From assembly GCF_027533625.1 (NCBI RefSeq), contig NZ_JAQAGZ010000008.1, positions 1 through 64,000 of the forward strand: 64,000 nucleotides of DNA, given 5' to 3'. The notes beneath the pieces are model-generated. The model saw only the letters and a program-made list of their open reading frames with translations, was not told the origin of the DNA and did not search any database. Made by a program: the position numbers and the translations under genes. Source of the DNA: Paenibacillus gyeongsangnamensis. GTDB taxonomy: Bacteria; Bacillota; Bacilli; Paenibacillales; NBRC-103111. Shown one piece after another: positions 24,961 to 35,730 of the stretch (the first letter of the stretch is position 1; each line of letters begins with the position of its first letter).

Positions 24961-26040
24961 GTCAAAATAGACGGCTTTGCCGGTCTTGGACGATTCGTAG
25001 ATCGCTTCGAGAATCTCCGAAACGACGCAGGCCTGCTCCGGCGTGACGACCGGATCGGTCCCCTTCTCGATGGCTTCAAGCCACAGACGCGCTTCCAGAT
25101 CGGCCGGGCTTTCCTGCTTCCCGTCGTAGAAATCGACGCCCTTGGCATCCAGCTGAATCTGATTCATGAACAAGCGGCTGTGCTTCTCGCCGTTAATGCG
25201 CAGCCCGTCCTGCATGTCCGCGCCGCCTTCCGTACCGCAGAGCGTCGTCTTGGCTTCGCCCGTCTGGAGCAGATTGATCGCCCAGCTGGATTCCAACATG
25301 ATGGTCGCGCCGTTCTGCATCGTGATCATGCCGAAAGCCGAATCTTCGACCGTGAACTTCGACGGATCCCAGGAGCCCCAGGCATTGGCCGCGTTCTCGC
25401 GTCCGGACAGCTTATGGAACGCTGTGCCGAGCACCGCTTTCGGCTTGTAGTTGTCCATCATCCACAGCGTCAAATCCAGCGCATGCGTTCCGATATCGAT
25501 CAGCGGACCGCCGCCCTGCTTCTCTTCATCAAGGAATACGCCCCAGGTAGGTACCGCGCGGCGGCGGATCGCATGGGCCTTAGCGAAGTAGATGTCGCCA
25601 AGCTCGCCGTCGGAGCAGACCTGCTTCAGGAACTGGCTGTCCGAACGGAAACGGTTCTGGTACCCGATTGTCAGCTTCTTGTCTGTCCGCTTCGCTGCAT
25701 CCACCATTCGGCGGGCATCAACGGCCGTTTTGGCCATCGGCTTCTCGCACATAACATGCTTGTCCGACTCCAGCGCGGCGATCGTAATGTCCGCATGGGA
25801 ATCGTTCGGCGTGCACACATGAACGACATCCAGACTGGAATCCTGGAGCAGCTCCCGGTAATCCGTATATACTTTCGCATCTTCGGCGCCGAATTTGGCT
25901 GCCGCTTCGCGCGCGCGTTCCTCTACAATATCGCAAAATGCCACCATTTCGGCATTCGGCTGATTTTTCAACGCCGGCATATGCTTGCCGTTCGCAATTC
26001 CCCCGCAGCCGATGATTCCGATTCTGAACGTTCTCGACAT
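24958..26040 (-). CDS. Gfo/Idh/MocA-family NAD(P)-dependent oxidoreductase
   Basis: 360 residues. The Rossmann fold starts IGIIGCGGIANGKHM; CEKPMAKT carries the conserved EKP lysine, and GGGPLIDIGTHALDL the catalytic D-x-x-x-H pair. Members oxidise or reduce sugars, inositols or their derivatives; the substrate cannot be told from sequence alone. ATG 26040 follows GGGAGGG. A second family member lies 111 bases upstream on the same strand, so they may form one sugar-conversion unit. The stop codon lies within the end of a dispersed repeat. Confidence 0.92.
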   Translation of the reverse strand: MSRTFRIGIIGCGGIANGKHMPALKNQPNAEMVAFCDIVEERAREAAAKFGAEDAKVYTDYRELLQDSSLDVVHVCTPNDSHADITIAALESDKHVMCEKPMAKTAVDARRMVDAAKRTDKKLTIGYQNRFRSDSQFLKQVCSDGELGDIYFAKAHAIRRRAVPTWGVFLDEEKQGGGPLIDIGTHALDLTLWMMDNYKPKAVLGTAFHKLSGRENAANAWGSWDPSKFTVEDSAFGMITMQNGATIMLESSWAINLLQTGEAKTTLCGTEGGADMQDGLRINGEKHSRLFMNQIQLDAKGVDFYDGKQESPADLEARLWLEAIEKGTDPVVTPEQACVVSEILEAIYESSKTGKAVYFD

Positions 26041-26151
26041 GTTGACATGCCCTCCCTAGGTTCAAATAAGCAACTACCGCTTAGTATAGTAAACTTCAGG
26101 AAAAAAAGATATTTCGGATCTGGCGATAAAATTATGCGATTGTGCTATCGT

Positions 26152-27135
26152 TTATAGCCATACTCGCTCCCCACGCTCCGCAGATTGCCGCAGCGCCCCC
26201 AGCACGCGTGCCTGGTTCACCGCATCCCGCGCCAGCGCCTGCGCTTCCTCTGACGAAGCCCCCATCGCACGGGCCGCGAACGCTTCCGCTTCCCGCCGAA
26301 ACGGCGTAATGCGGTCCATCGTCCAGACACGTTCGTCAAGGCCCTGGCGCGAAGCAATCGTCCACGATTCCGCATCCACCCGCAGCTCGACCGAGATGCG
26401 TCCCTTCGTACCGATCAGCTCAAAATCGGCGCCGTGCGCCATGTCCAGCGCCGCATCGAAGTGAGCGGTACGGCCGCCGGAGAAATATAGCGTCCCCGCA
26501 AACCTTCGGTCCACGCCGTGCTTATCGTCGATCAGCTCCGCGGCATCCACCGAGGAAGGCTCCTCCCCCGTGATGAATCTCGCCCAGGCTACCGGATAGC
26601 AGCCGATATCGAGCAGCGCCCCGCCGCCCCATTCCCGAACCCAGCGCGTGCTGTCTTCCCCCGCCGGGAAGGAGTAGTGGCCGCGGAAGCAAACCCAATC
26701 GCCGACGATTCCTTCCGCAATCAGCTCCCGAAGAGCCGTGAAGGCGGGATGATGCCGCCAAACGAACGCCTCCTCCACGACGACCCCGCAGCTCCGGGCC
26801 GCCTCCACAATCCTTTCCGCTTCATCGGCATCCGGGGCGAACGGCTTCTCCAGCAGTACATGCTTCCCCGCACGGCATGCCCGGACCGCCCATTCCGCAT
26901 GCAAATGATTCAGGAGGGCAATGTAGACGGCATCGATGTCCGGGTCCTGTAGCAGCTCCTCATAAGAATCATAGGCCCGGGGCACACCGAAACGTTCGGC
27001 TGCCTCCGCGCTTCGGCCCGGCGATCGCCCTGCTACGCCCAGCCATTCCCCATTCTCCACAGTCTTTAACGCCGCCCCGGCTTTGCCCAGAATCCGCCCC
27101 GTTCCCAGGACGCCCCATCGCAGCTTGCGCTCCAT
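26152..27135 (-). CDS. Gfo/Idh/MocA-family oxidoreductase
   Basis: 327 residues, shorter than its neighbour. GVLGTGRILGKAG binds the dinucleotide, LLEKPFAPDADEAERIV holds the EKP motif, and GGALLDIGCYPVAWARF replaces the usual D-x-x-x-H with D-x-x-x-Y-P, the form seen in the trans-1,2-dihydrobenzene-1,2-diol dehydrogenase/xylose dehydrogenase branch. Physiological substrate unknown. ATG 27135 follows GGAGAGGGAG. Likely co-transcribed with the downstream dehydrogenase. Confidence 0.9.
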   Translation of the reverse strand: MERKLRWGVLGTGRILGKAGAALKTVENGEWLGVAGRSPGRSAEAAERFGVPRAYDSYEELLQDPDIDAVYIALLNHLHAEWAVRACRAGKHVLLEKPFAPDADEAERIVEAARSCGVVVEEAFVWRHHPAFTALRELIAEGIVGDWVCFRGHYSFPAGEDSTRWVREWGGGALLDIGCYPVAWARFITGEEPSSVDAAELIDDKHGVDRRFAGTLYFSGGRTAHFDAALDMAHGADFELIGTKGRISVELRVDAESWTIASRQGLDERVWTMDRITPFRREAEAFAARAMGASSEEAQALARDAVNQARVLGALRQSAERGERVWL

Positions 27136-27212
27136 GCTCCCTCTCCTCTCCCTTCATAAATGCGTGTACGATTTCCCGGGAAATCTACGCACTACACTCA
27201 ATCCATAGATGC

Positions 27213-27264
27213 TAGGATAAAACGGCCACGCAATCTTTGTCTTACAAGGATCGTTGCGTTTACC
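27213..27264. repeat. Partial, diverged copy of the dispersed hairpin repeat (copy E)
   Basis: AGGATAAAACGGCCACGCAA...TTGTCTTACAAGGATCGTTGCGTTTA keeps the first hairpin only. Where other copies pair GCC/GC-rich arms, this one pairs ACGCAA with TTGCGT, a compensatory change that supports a selected hairpin. Confidence 0.7.
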
Positions 27265-27265
27265 G

Positions 27266-27301
27266 AAAAAAAGCCGACAGCAAAAAACGCTGTCAGCCTT
27301 C
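27266..27301 (-). terminator. Terminator of the response-regulator gene
   Basis: Minus strand GGCTGACAGC/GCTGTCGGC with loop GTTTTTT and a following run of seven T. Confidence 0.9.
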
Positions 27302-27312
27302 TACTCATGATG

Positions 27313-28032
27313 TTATGCTTTTTTGCCTGCAGAGGTCACCAGCTTGTAGCCAACGCCCCGGATCGATTCAATCTGAACCGATTCCTGATTCATCTCCAGC
27401 TTCTTGCGCAGGGAGCTTACGTGAACGTCCACCGTTCGCTGGCCCCCGATATAATCGAAGCCCCATACGATATTCATCAGGTCATCCCTGGTTACTACGA
27501 TGCCCGGCCGCTGCACAAGATAGAGCAGCACCTCGAATTCCTTCGGACGAAGCGGAATCGACTCGCCGTTCAGCAGCACCTCGTACTTTTCCGGATAAAT
27601 ATAGAGGTCTCCTGCGGTAATGACCTTCTCGCCGCCGGAGGATTTCTCCTGCACCTGCTCTTCGGACATGGTCCGCCGCAGCACGGCCGATACCCGCGCC
27701 AGCAGCTCCGCCACGCCGAACGGCTTCGTAATGTAATCGTCGGCGCCGAACTTAAGCCCCTGCACCACTTCTTCCTCCGCATTGCGCGCAGTCAGAATAA
27801 TGACGGGCGTCTTGTTCCCCTTCTGCCTGAGCTTGGACAAGATCTCAAAGCCGTTCATTCCGGGAAGCATAATATCTAATATGATCAAATCGAACGGCTG
27901 CTGCAGCGCAGCCTGCAAACCGTCGCCCCCATGGTCCGCAACCTTCGTCTCATAACCTTCCTGAGACAAGTTGTAGGAGAGCAGACGGGCCAGCGTTGGT
28001 TCGTCTTCGACAACCAAAATTTTTTGCGGCAT
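27313..28032 (-). CDS. phoP: OmpR/PhoB-family response regulator, PhoP-like
   Basis: 239 residues. The receiver domain (1-120) has acidic residues in VVEDEPT, phosphoacceptor Asp in LIILDIMLPGMNG, Thr in ILTARN and Lys in DYITKPFG. The winged-helix output domain occupies about 140-232 (IPLRPKEFEVLLYL, GGQRTVDVHVSSLRKKLE, IRGVGYKL). It would control the phosphate-starvation regulon if it is PhoP; that identity rests on similarity and on linkage to citZ-icd-mdh. The kinase gene lies upstream, the reverse of the B. subtilis phoP-phoR order. Confidence 0.85.
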   Translation of the reverse strand: MPQKILVVEDEPTLARLLSYNLSQEGYETKVADHGGDGLQAALQQPFDLIILDIMLPGMNGFEILSKLRQKGNKTPVIILTARNAEEEVVQGLKFGADDYITKPFGVAELLARVSAVLRRTMSEEQVQEKSSGGEKVITAGDLYIYPEKYEVLLNGESIPLRPKEFEVLLYLVQRPGIVVTRDDLMNIVWGFDYIGGQRTVDVHVSSLRKKLEMNQESVQIESIRGVGYKLVTSAGKKA

Positions 28033-28096
28033 GTCAATCCCCCGACATGAATTCTTTTATCCTAGCTTATCACAGCAGCCATGCTCTGACAAACAG

Positions 28097-29896
28097 TTAA
28101 TGAAGAATCGGCAGCTCGATAATGAATTTGGAGCCGATGCCGACCTCGCTTTCCACCCGGATCGTCCCCTGGTGCAGCTCCACCAGATGCTTCACGATCG
28201 ACAGCCCGAGACCGGTGCCGCCGGAGCTGCGGGAGCGCGCCTTGTCCACCCGGTAGAAGCGCTCGAAGATGCGCGGCAGATCCTTCTTCGGTATGCCGAT
28301 CCCCGTATCCGAGATGGTGAACCGGATCCGGTCCGCTTCCTTTCCTTCGGAGCCGCTCGCGACGGGCTCTACCTTGAGCTTTACCTTACCGCCTTCCGGC
28401 GTATAGTTGATGCCGTTCGACAGCAGGTTGATCATAATTTGCCGCAGCCGGTCTTCGTCGGCTTCCATATACAAATCTTCCGGCGCGATGAGCTCCAGCT
28501 CGATCAATTTTTTCTTCGCTTCCGTCTTCATCACGTTCAGGCAGTTGGCAAGAAGCGTGTTCAGAAGCACCGGCGAGAACTGCAGCGGGATGCGCTTGGA
28601 CTCGACCTTCGACAGCTCCAGAATGTCTCCGATCAACCGGTTCAGGCGTTCACTCTCGTCGAAAATAATTTGCAGAAACGACTTCGCCGTTTCCTTATCG
28701 TTCAAAGCGCCGGCCAGCAGCGTCTCGGCAAACCCTTTTACCGCTGCAATCGGCGTCTTCAGCTCGTGGGACACGTTCGCGACGAACTCGCTGCGCATCC
28801 GCTCCAGTCTCCGCATCGCCGTAATGTCGTGCAGCACGATCAGCACGCCTGCCCAATCCTCTTCCGTCTCCGAAATTGGGCTTAAGTTGATCTCCAGAAT
28901 CCGTTCCTCCGGATAGTAGAAAATCATTTCGTCCCGGATATGCTCCCGGGCGTCAATGCATTCCTGGATCATCTGCGTGAACTCATACTGCTGCTTCGCT
29001 TCGTCGAATTTCTTCCCCAGCAGCTCCTGGGCGGAGAAGCCGAGAATCTCTTCCGCAGATCGGTTCATCAGCCCGATCCGCCCATCCTTATCGATCATGA
29101 CGACCCCGCTGATCATATTCTCAAGCACGCTCTTGAGCCGGGTCTCGTTCTCCGAGATCCGCTTCATCTGCAGCTGCAGACTATCCGCCATCCGGTTAAT
29201 GGCCGTCCCCAGCTGCCCGACCTCATCCTTTTTGTCAACAGTTACCCGATATTTATAATTCATATCCGTAATCTGCTGCGCGGCGTGGGTGATCAGCTCG
29301 ATCGGACGCGTAATCCCGTAGGCAACCCGGTAGCTGATAAGCCCTGCTACGCCAAACACGACCAGCAAGCCGACAAACAGCCCGAACCACACCTGCCGGA
29401 TCGATTGCTCCACCTCGGTAAGCTCCATAGCCAGCCGCAAATAGCCGATCGTTTGGTTCTTGTCCTTCACCGGTACGGCGACATAGAGCAGATTGCGTCC
29501 GATCGTATCGCTGTAGCGGATGGAGGAGCCGGATTGCCCCGTTTTGGCCGCTTCGACAATCTCCGGGCGAGTTGCATGGTTCTCCATATCCGCGGGATCG
29601 TGATCGGAATCGCCAAGCACCTTTCCGTCGCTGCGGACGTAGGTGAGCCGCGCGTCCGCGGTTTTTTTCAGCTTGACGGCCTCATCCGTATAATACCGCA
29701 TCTGCTCCTGCAGACTGCCTCCGTGGTTCCAATCCGTCGTTACCTGCAGGATGCCGAGCTCCCTCTTCATATTCGTGATAAGCGCTTCAATATGAGAATA
29801 CTGCAGCATGCGGGCGACGAAAATCCCGGTCACCCCAACGGACACGCCGATCAGCAGAACGAATAGCAAGGTTAAACGGGCGCGAAACTTCTTCAT
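28097..29896 (-). CDS. phoR: PhoR/PnpS-type sensor histidine kinase
   Basis: 599 residues from ATG 29896, after GGAGGG; an upstream extension lacks a ribosome site. Two membrane helices (about 8-28 and 168-190) flank an extracytoplasmic sensor. HAMP (YGITRPIELITHAAQ), PAS (LKSVLENMISGVVMIDKDGR), the HisKA box (FVANVSHELKTPIAAVKGFAE) and HATPase_c (N: INLLSNGINYTPEGG; G1: ISDTGIGIPKKD; F: FERFYRVD; G2: SGGTGLGLSIVK) follow. It autophosphorylates and passes phosphate to the regulator 64 bases downstream. Phosphate sensing is inferred from domain layout. Confidence 0.9.
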   Translation of the reverse strand: MKKFRARLTLLFVLLIGVSVGVTGIFVARMLQYSHIEALITNMKRELGILQVTTDWNHGGSLQEQMRYYTDEAVKLKKTADARLTYVRSDGKVLGDSDHDPADMENHATRPEIVEAAKTGQSGSSIRYSDTIGRNLLYVAVPVKDKNQTIGYLRLAMELTEVEQSIRQVWFGLFVGLLVVFGVAGLISYRVAYGITRPIELITHAAQQITDMNYKYRVTVDKKDEVGQLGTAINRMADSLQLQMKRISENETRLKSVLENMISGVVMIDKDGRIGLMNRSAEEILGFSAQELLGKKFDEAKQQYEFTQMIQECIDAREHIRDEMIFYYPEERILEINLSPISETEEDWAGVLIVLHDITAMRRLERMRSEFVANVSHELKTPIAAVKGFAETLLAGALNDKETAKSFLQIIFDESERLNRLIGDILELSKVESKRIPLQFSPVLLNTLLANCLNVMKTEAKKKLIELELIAPEDLYMEADEDRLRQIMINLLSNGINYTPEGGKVKLKVEPVASGSEGKEADRIRFTISDTGIGIPKKDLPRIFERFYRVDKARSRSSGGTGLGLSIVKHLVELHQGTIRVESEVGIGSKFIIELPILH

Positions 29897-30077
29897 TGGG
29901 CAGATTCCCTCCATGCGGATCTTACATTTAACAGACGTTTTACTCCTTATCCTACCCGCTAATCGGTGGGAACTCCAGTTTTTTTTTTGTAAAGGGGCCG
30001 CTGCGTATACTTGTTCATGCACCAATGATTTAAGGTCAACAGCTGCAGCCTACCGCCATGACGAACGTGAGGTAGGC

Positions 30078-30177
30078 CCAGGATAAACGGCTACGCCGTC
30101 CTTGTCTTACAAGGACCAGCGCGTTTACCAAGGTGGATGCGAAGCTATAAGTTACGAAAACTTATAAATTCTTATCA
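30078..30177. repeat. Dispersed 100-bp hairpin repeat, copy B
   Basis: CCCAGGATAAACGGCTACGC...ACTTATAAATTCTTATCA, about 90% identical to copies A and D. It fills much of the 417-base gap between phoR and the fumarase gene; I see nothing else there. Confidence 0.92.
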
Positions 30178-30313
30178 ACGAACAACTACGGCGCGGAGGC
30201 CGTCAGCCCCTTCAGCTGCACGGAAAAAAGAAACCCGAGTATCAAGGATACCGGGACGAAGAGAGATAAATATTTTTCTATAAAGGCGTTAAGCCGGAGG
30301 CCGTAAGCTCCCA

Positions 30314-31852
<1,539 letters not shown>

Positions 31853-32119
31853 AATGAAGTAAGGACTCCTTCCGGCATTGAAAATAGGAATGATGGAATA
31901 TGAAAGTGAACATATCATCTATCATAGCACAATCCGACCGGGACCAAAACCGGGAGACCGCAATAAAATAGGAAGAAAACGTGAAACCTGCTCTCTCCGC
32001 CGTTACAAAAAATCTCCGTAAAGCGCTCCCGCATGAAGCAGGAATTTTGATCCGGAGCCTCGAATATAAATCATTACCTCTAGGTCACCTCACCTATAAA
32101 GCAAGGAGAAAAGAACCGC

Positions 32120-33271
32120 ATGAACAAGCTTCTAGCCAAGGCCTCCGCCCTTACGCTGCTCGGTCTCTGTCTGCTGCTCCCTTCCCTTCAAGCCGCCAAA
32201 ACTGCCGTCATGTACAAGGATCAGGTTGCCGTTATCGTATACCATCATATCGACGATGATGCCAAGAGCGGCGGCACCATTACGACGAAGCTGTTCAAGG
32301 ACCAGCTCCAATATTTAAAGGGCAAAGGGTATCAATTCATTACCCTGAAGCAATTCAAGGCGTTTATGAACGGTTCCATGGTTCCGAATAATGCCGTACT
32401 CGTAACGTTCGATGACGGTTACGAGAGCTTTTATACGAATGCCTATCCCGTTCTAAAGAGTATGCGGATTCCTGCCGTGAACTTCATCATTACGGGAGAT
32501 CTGGACAATCCGCTGGCCAGCTACATCCCTTCCATGTCCCGTGACGAAATCATCGAGATGACGAGCGACACCAACTTCATTGACGCCCAATGCCATACGA
32601 ACAGCTTTCATTACAAGCTGGCGGACGGCAATGCGGCGCTTATCGGACGCATGACAACGGACGGACGCAAGGAGACCGACGAGGAATACAAACGGCGCGT
32701 TGCCTCGGATACGAAGGCCTGCATCTCGAAGCTGAGCGAGCTTTACCCGGAAGACATCGACTCTTACGCTTACCCTTATGGGATATTTGATAAAAATGCC
32801 GTCGGCTACATTCAACAGGAAGGCATCAAGTTCGCTTTCACCGTCGTGCCGGAAATGACCACGCGCCAGCTGGATCCGATGCAGCTTCCGCGCATTAATG
32901 CCGGGAGCAGCTTCATTACTCCCGAAGGGCTCCACAATGCCATTCAACGCCGGATTGTCTCGCTCGCGCCTCCTGCCGGCGATGTTCCCTTGGCGGAGAC
33001 AATGATCCAGCTGGGCGGGAATGCTGTGATCTCCGCCGACGGGAAGGTGACGATCCAATACCAGCAGCTCAGCTGGATAGGCGCCTCCGGAAGCTCCAAG
33101 CTCACGGCGGCGGACGGCCGTACGCTTACGCTGTCGAAGCCGCTGAGCGGCAAGGGCAAGCAAATCTTGATCGCGCTTCAGGATTTGGAGCAGGCAATCG
33201 GCTTCGGAATCGTGTATAATCCATCTGTACAAAGCTTCTCGGTGCAGCAGACGCCTTCGGTACGAAGGTAG
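32120..33271 (+). CDS. Secreted polysaccharide deacetylase with C-terminal copper-amine-oxidase-N-like domain
   Basis: 383 residues, ATG 32120 after AAGGAG. A signal peptide (to about 26, LQAAKT) precedes a NodB-type CE4 domain: VIVYHHIDDD, then VTFDDGYESF with the catalytic Asp pair, and QCHTNSFHYK supplying the H-x-x-x-x-H metal site; DSYAYPYGIFD is the third motif. The last 90 residues (ISADGKVTIQYQQLSWIG..., LIALQDLEQAIGFGIVYNPS) look like a copper-amine-oxidase N-terminal domain, frequent in exported Paenibacillus proteins. It probably deacetylates cell-wall or exopolysaccharide sugars. Confidence 0.9.
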   Translation: MNKLLAKASALTLLGLCLLLPSLQAAKTAVMYKDQVAVIVYHHIDDDAKSGGTITTKLFKDQLQYLKGKGYQFITLKQFKAFMNGSMVPNNAVLVTFDDGYESFYTNAYPVLKSMRIPAVNFIITGDLDNPLASYIPSMSRDEIIEMTSDTNFIDAQCHTNSFHYKLADGNAALIGRMTTDGRKETDEEYKRRVASDTKACISKLSELYPEDIDSYAYPYGIFDKNAVGYIQQEGIKFAFTVVPEMTTRQLDPMQLPRINAGSSFITPEGLHNAIQRRIVSLAPPAGDVPLAETMIQLGGNAVISADGKVTIQYQQLSWIGASGSSKLTAADGRTLTLSKPLSGKGKQILIALQDLEQAIGFGIVYNPSVQSFSVQQTPSVRR

Positions 33272-33332
33272 CCCTTTAGCGGAACCTGACGCGACGAAGC
33301 GAGAACGATGCAGCAGATGGGATGATGAACGG

Positions 33333-33917
33333 ATGGAAAGTCATTTTTTCGCTTATATGTACCGATTGCGTTACATTGAACGCTGGAGCCTCATGCGCAA
33401 CGTCGTGAAGGAGAACGTGGCGGAGCACTCTTTTCATGTGGCGATCCTTACGCACGTGCTGTGCACGATCGCCAATGAAGTTTACGGCCGCCAGGTCCCG
33501 ACCGACCGGATCGTCAGCATGGCCTTATTCCACGATGCCACCGAAGTATTCACCGGCGATATTCCGACACCGGTAAAGCATCATAACCCGAAGATTCTCT
33601 CCAACTTCCGGGAAATCGAGCATTTGGCCGCCGAGCGGCTGCTTGATATGGTTCCGGACCCGCTTCGTCCGGTTTATGACTCACTTATCGATACGAAGCA
33701 GCCGGACCACGCCGAGCTGAAAAAGTATGTCAAGGGAGCCGACCTGCTTGACGCTTACCTCAAGTGCGTCACCGAGCTGTCCGCCGGCAACCGCGAATTT
33801 GCCACCGCCAAGAAGCAAATCGAAGAATCGATCGAACAGCTAAACATGCCGGAGCTGAAGTACTTCCTTCAATATATGGCTCCCAGCCTCGAGAAGACGC
33901 TTGATGAGCTGGAATAA
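33333..33917 (+). CDS. HD-domain 5'-deoxynucleotidase, YfbR-like
   Basis: 194 residues. HD metal site: AEHSFHVA, ALFHDATEVFTGD and VKGADLLDAY. The RLRYIERWSLMRNVVKENVAEHS start is characteristic of YfbR, which dephosphorylates deoxyribonucleoside 5'-monophosphates. The ATG at 33333 has only a weak upstream site (GGGATGATG). It is 62 bases after the deacetylase gene and is followed by a strong terminator. Confidence 0.9.
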   Translation: MESHFFAYMYRLRYIERWSLMRNVVKENVAEHSFHVAILTHVLCTIANEVYGRQVPTDRIVSMALFHDATEVFTGDIPTPVKHHNPKILSNFREIEHLAAERLLDMVPDPLRPVYDSLIDTKQPDHAELKKYVKGADLLDAYLKCVTELSAGNREFATAKKQIEESIEQLNMPELKYFLQYMAPSLEKTLDELE

Positions 33918-33930
33918 GGTTTTGTAAGAT

Positions 33931-33966
33931 AGGGCTGCGCCGCTGAGGCGCTGCCCTTCTTTTTTC
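33931..33966 (+). terminator. Terminator after the YfbR-like gene
   Basis: AGGGCTGCGCC-GCTGA-GGCGCTGCCCT then TCTTTTTT. The convergent TetR gene ends 13 bases further on. Confidence 0.85.
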
Positions 33967-33978
33967 CGGCTACTACTT

Positions 33979-34710
33979 TCAACCGGGCAGATGGGAATTC
34001 GCGAGCTTCGCCTCAAAACCGTTCAACAGGACTTGAATTCCGAATAGGAACTCATCGTCCAAGTCGGTGGCAGTGGTGTGGGATGCCAACCGGGCCATAT
34101 GAGGATAAAGCTCCCGGGAAAGGGACTGAAACTGCTCCTTATAAACCTTGTCCATGTCATCCACGTTCAAATGCTCCCGCTTGGCCCGTTCGGTTAAGCG
34201 GCTCTCCTCTTCCACAAACCCGAACACATAATTTTTCAGCATGGAAGAAAGCCATGGAATATGCTTGTCCTTGAACCCCGACTCTGCCAGTATGCGGAAC
34301 AAGTATTCAATATGCGCCAACCGGGTGGGTGTCGCCGCGAATGTCGCTCCCATGATGGGAACAGCGTCCCTGTAACGGAGAAGCGCCCGTCGAAACCGGA
34401 GCGCCCATTCCCGAAGCTGCTCTTGCCAGGTCAGCTCCTTACCGGGAAATTCAACCTCCGAGCTAATCCGCTCCGCCAGCCAGTGCAGCAGCTGCTCCTT
34501 GTCCTTCACGTGATAATAAAGAGCTGCGGCCTTCACGCCCAGGGTATCCGCAATTTTTCGCATGCTGATTCCAGCCAGCCCTTCGGCCTCCAGGATCGTG
34601 AGCACCGCCTCCAAGATCCGAGCACGGTCAAGAGGGGTATGCAGTTGCTCCGATTCCGATGGGCCATCCGGTTTATCGGCTGCTTGTTGGTGAATTCTCC
34701 TTCTGGCCAT
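33979..34710 (-). CDS. TetR-family regulator with TetR_C-type ligand domain
   Basis: 243 residues from ATG 34710, after GGGAGG (an in-frame TTG two codons upstream is less likely). The helix-turn-helix lies at about 30-75 (ILEAVLTILEAEGLAGISMR, LGVKAAALYYHVKDKEQLL), the same lineage as tetracycline repressors. The C-terminal domain is helical. It is transcribed divergently from the gene at 34821 and a palindromic operator lies between them, so it probably represses both. Confidence 0.88.
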   Translation of the reverse strand: MARRRIHQQAADKPDGPSESEQLHTPLDRARILEAVLTILEAEGLAGISMRKIADTLGVKAAALYYHVKDKEQLLHWLAERISSEVEFPGKELTWQEQLREWALRFRRALLRYRDAVPIMGATFAATPTRLAHIEYLFRILAESGFKDKHIPWLSSMLKNYVFGFVEEESRLTERAKREHLNVDDMDKVYKEQFQSLSRELYPHMARLASHTTATDLDDEFLFGIQVLLNGFEAKLANSHLPG

Positions 34711-34731
34711 AATCAACCTCCCATTTTTTTC

Positions 34732-34790
34732 TTGACAAGTATATCATACCGTATTATTCTAACGGTGTTAAATTTTATTTTAACATCGTT
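34732..34790 (+). promoter_or_regulatory. Promoter and TetR operator for the 34821 gene
   Basis: TTGACA (34732-34737), 17-base spacer, TATTCT (34755-34760), then the inverted repeat AACGGTGTTAAA (34761-34772)/TTTAACATCGTT (34779-34790) just downstream of the -10, a classical repressor position. Confidence 0.75.
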
Positions 34791-34820
34791 AAATTATTAT
34801 TTTGAGGAGGAATTTACTGG

Positions 34821-35504
34821 ATGACCGACGCTTCATTCGCCGCCCGGATCCGGAATGCCGACAAAGTGCTGTCCGCATCATGGAGGGCCGTTTATCAAGA
34901 CAAGAAAGCAGATTTCGATCGCATGTTCTCCGAGCACGGAGACCGCGCCTACGGCGTCTGGATTCAAGAATTTATGGGACCTGTGCTAGAATATTTGTCC
35001 GCTGATGGCTATAGCGTGAAAGGAAGCTTCAACCGGACGGATTCCGTGGAAAACTGGGGACCTCCCGAGGAACGGGAACGCTGCATTTGGTATGTCGTAT
35101 ATGATGGGGACGGCATCCCGGTCGGCACCATGGTTCTGCAGGTGTACCATTCCCACTTGACCTTCCACGTCCCTCGAGCCCCCCATCTATTCGCTATGGA
35201 AGCTACGGAGAGAGAACAAATTGTAAAGACCCTTTCTTATGCTTCCACCCGGGTCAGATGGGATCGTAAAGAAGAGCGCATGCCTCTTCCGGACAATGGG
35301 GCAGGCGGGGAAACGGGCTGGGACTATGCGACCGACGTCTCCATCGGGGACTGCCTTCACCCGGCTAGCGACGGGCAACGATCCAGCTGGACCCTGGACG
35401 AAGCCTTATCCCACTGGGGTCGTTACGGCTGGGATCTCGTATCCGTTGTGCCGTCCTGCGGGACGATGGTCGCCTTCTTCAAACGGCCTCGCCGTCAGGC
35501 GTAA
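34821..35504 (+). CDS. Conserved hypothetical protein (227 aa), partner of the TetR regulator
   Basis: ATG 34821 lies 10 bases after GAGGAGG. The protein is soluble and tryptophan-rich. Its last 35 residues (LDEALSHWGRYGWDLVSVVP ... VAFFKRP) resemble the strand-helix end of DUF4177-like proteins, and the whole may belong to DUF6022; I am not certain. Expression is probably controlled by the divergent TetR protein through the operator in its promoter, which suggests response to a small molecule. No catalytic motif is recognised. Confidence 0.7.
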   Translation: MTDASFAARIRNADKVLSASWRAVYQDKKADFDRMFSEHGDRAYGVWIQEFMGPVLEYLSADGYSVKGSFNRTDSVENWGPPEERERCIWYVVYDGDGIPVGTMVLQVYHSHLTFHVPRAPHLFAMEATEREQIVKTLSYASTRVRWDRKEERMPLPDNGAGGETGWDYATDVSIGDCLHPASDGQRSSWTLDEALSHWGRYGWDLVSVVPSCGTMVAFFKRPRRQA

Positions 35505-35619
35505 GGTGATTCTTGGTCGTTAATCGATGAAGAAAAGTATCGTACGGCTGGCTGAACGTTCCGTCTGCCCGCCCACCCGCCGTGATGCACCTCATCGAAC
35601 CTTGTACCGTGCTGACCTC

Positions 35620-35707
35620 CATCAAAAACCTGTACGGCTCGCTGATAGTCTGGCGCCTGTCGTGAAGTACCCATCAAAACCTATACAGTTCGTTGATAGT
35701 CTGACGC
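35620..35707. repeat. Pair of 36-bp direct repeats
   Basis: CATCAAAAACCTGTACGGCT...TGATAGTCTGGCGC (35620-35656) and CATCAAAACCTATACAGTTC...TGATAGTCTGACGC (35672-35707), 52 bp apart. No gene overlaps them. Confidence 0.7.
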
Positions 35708-35730
35708 ACGCTCCAATGGTACCTAATAGT

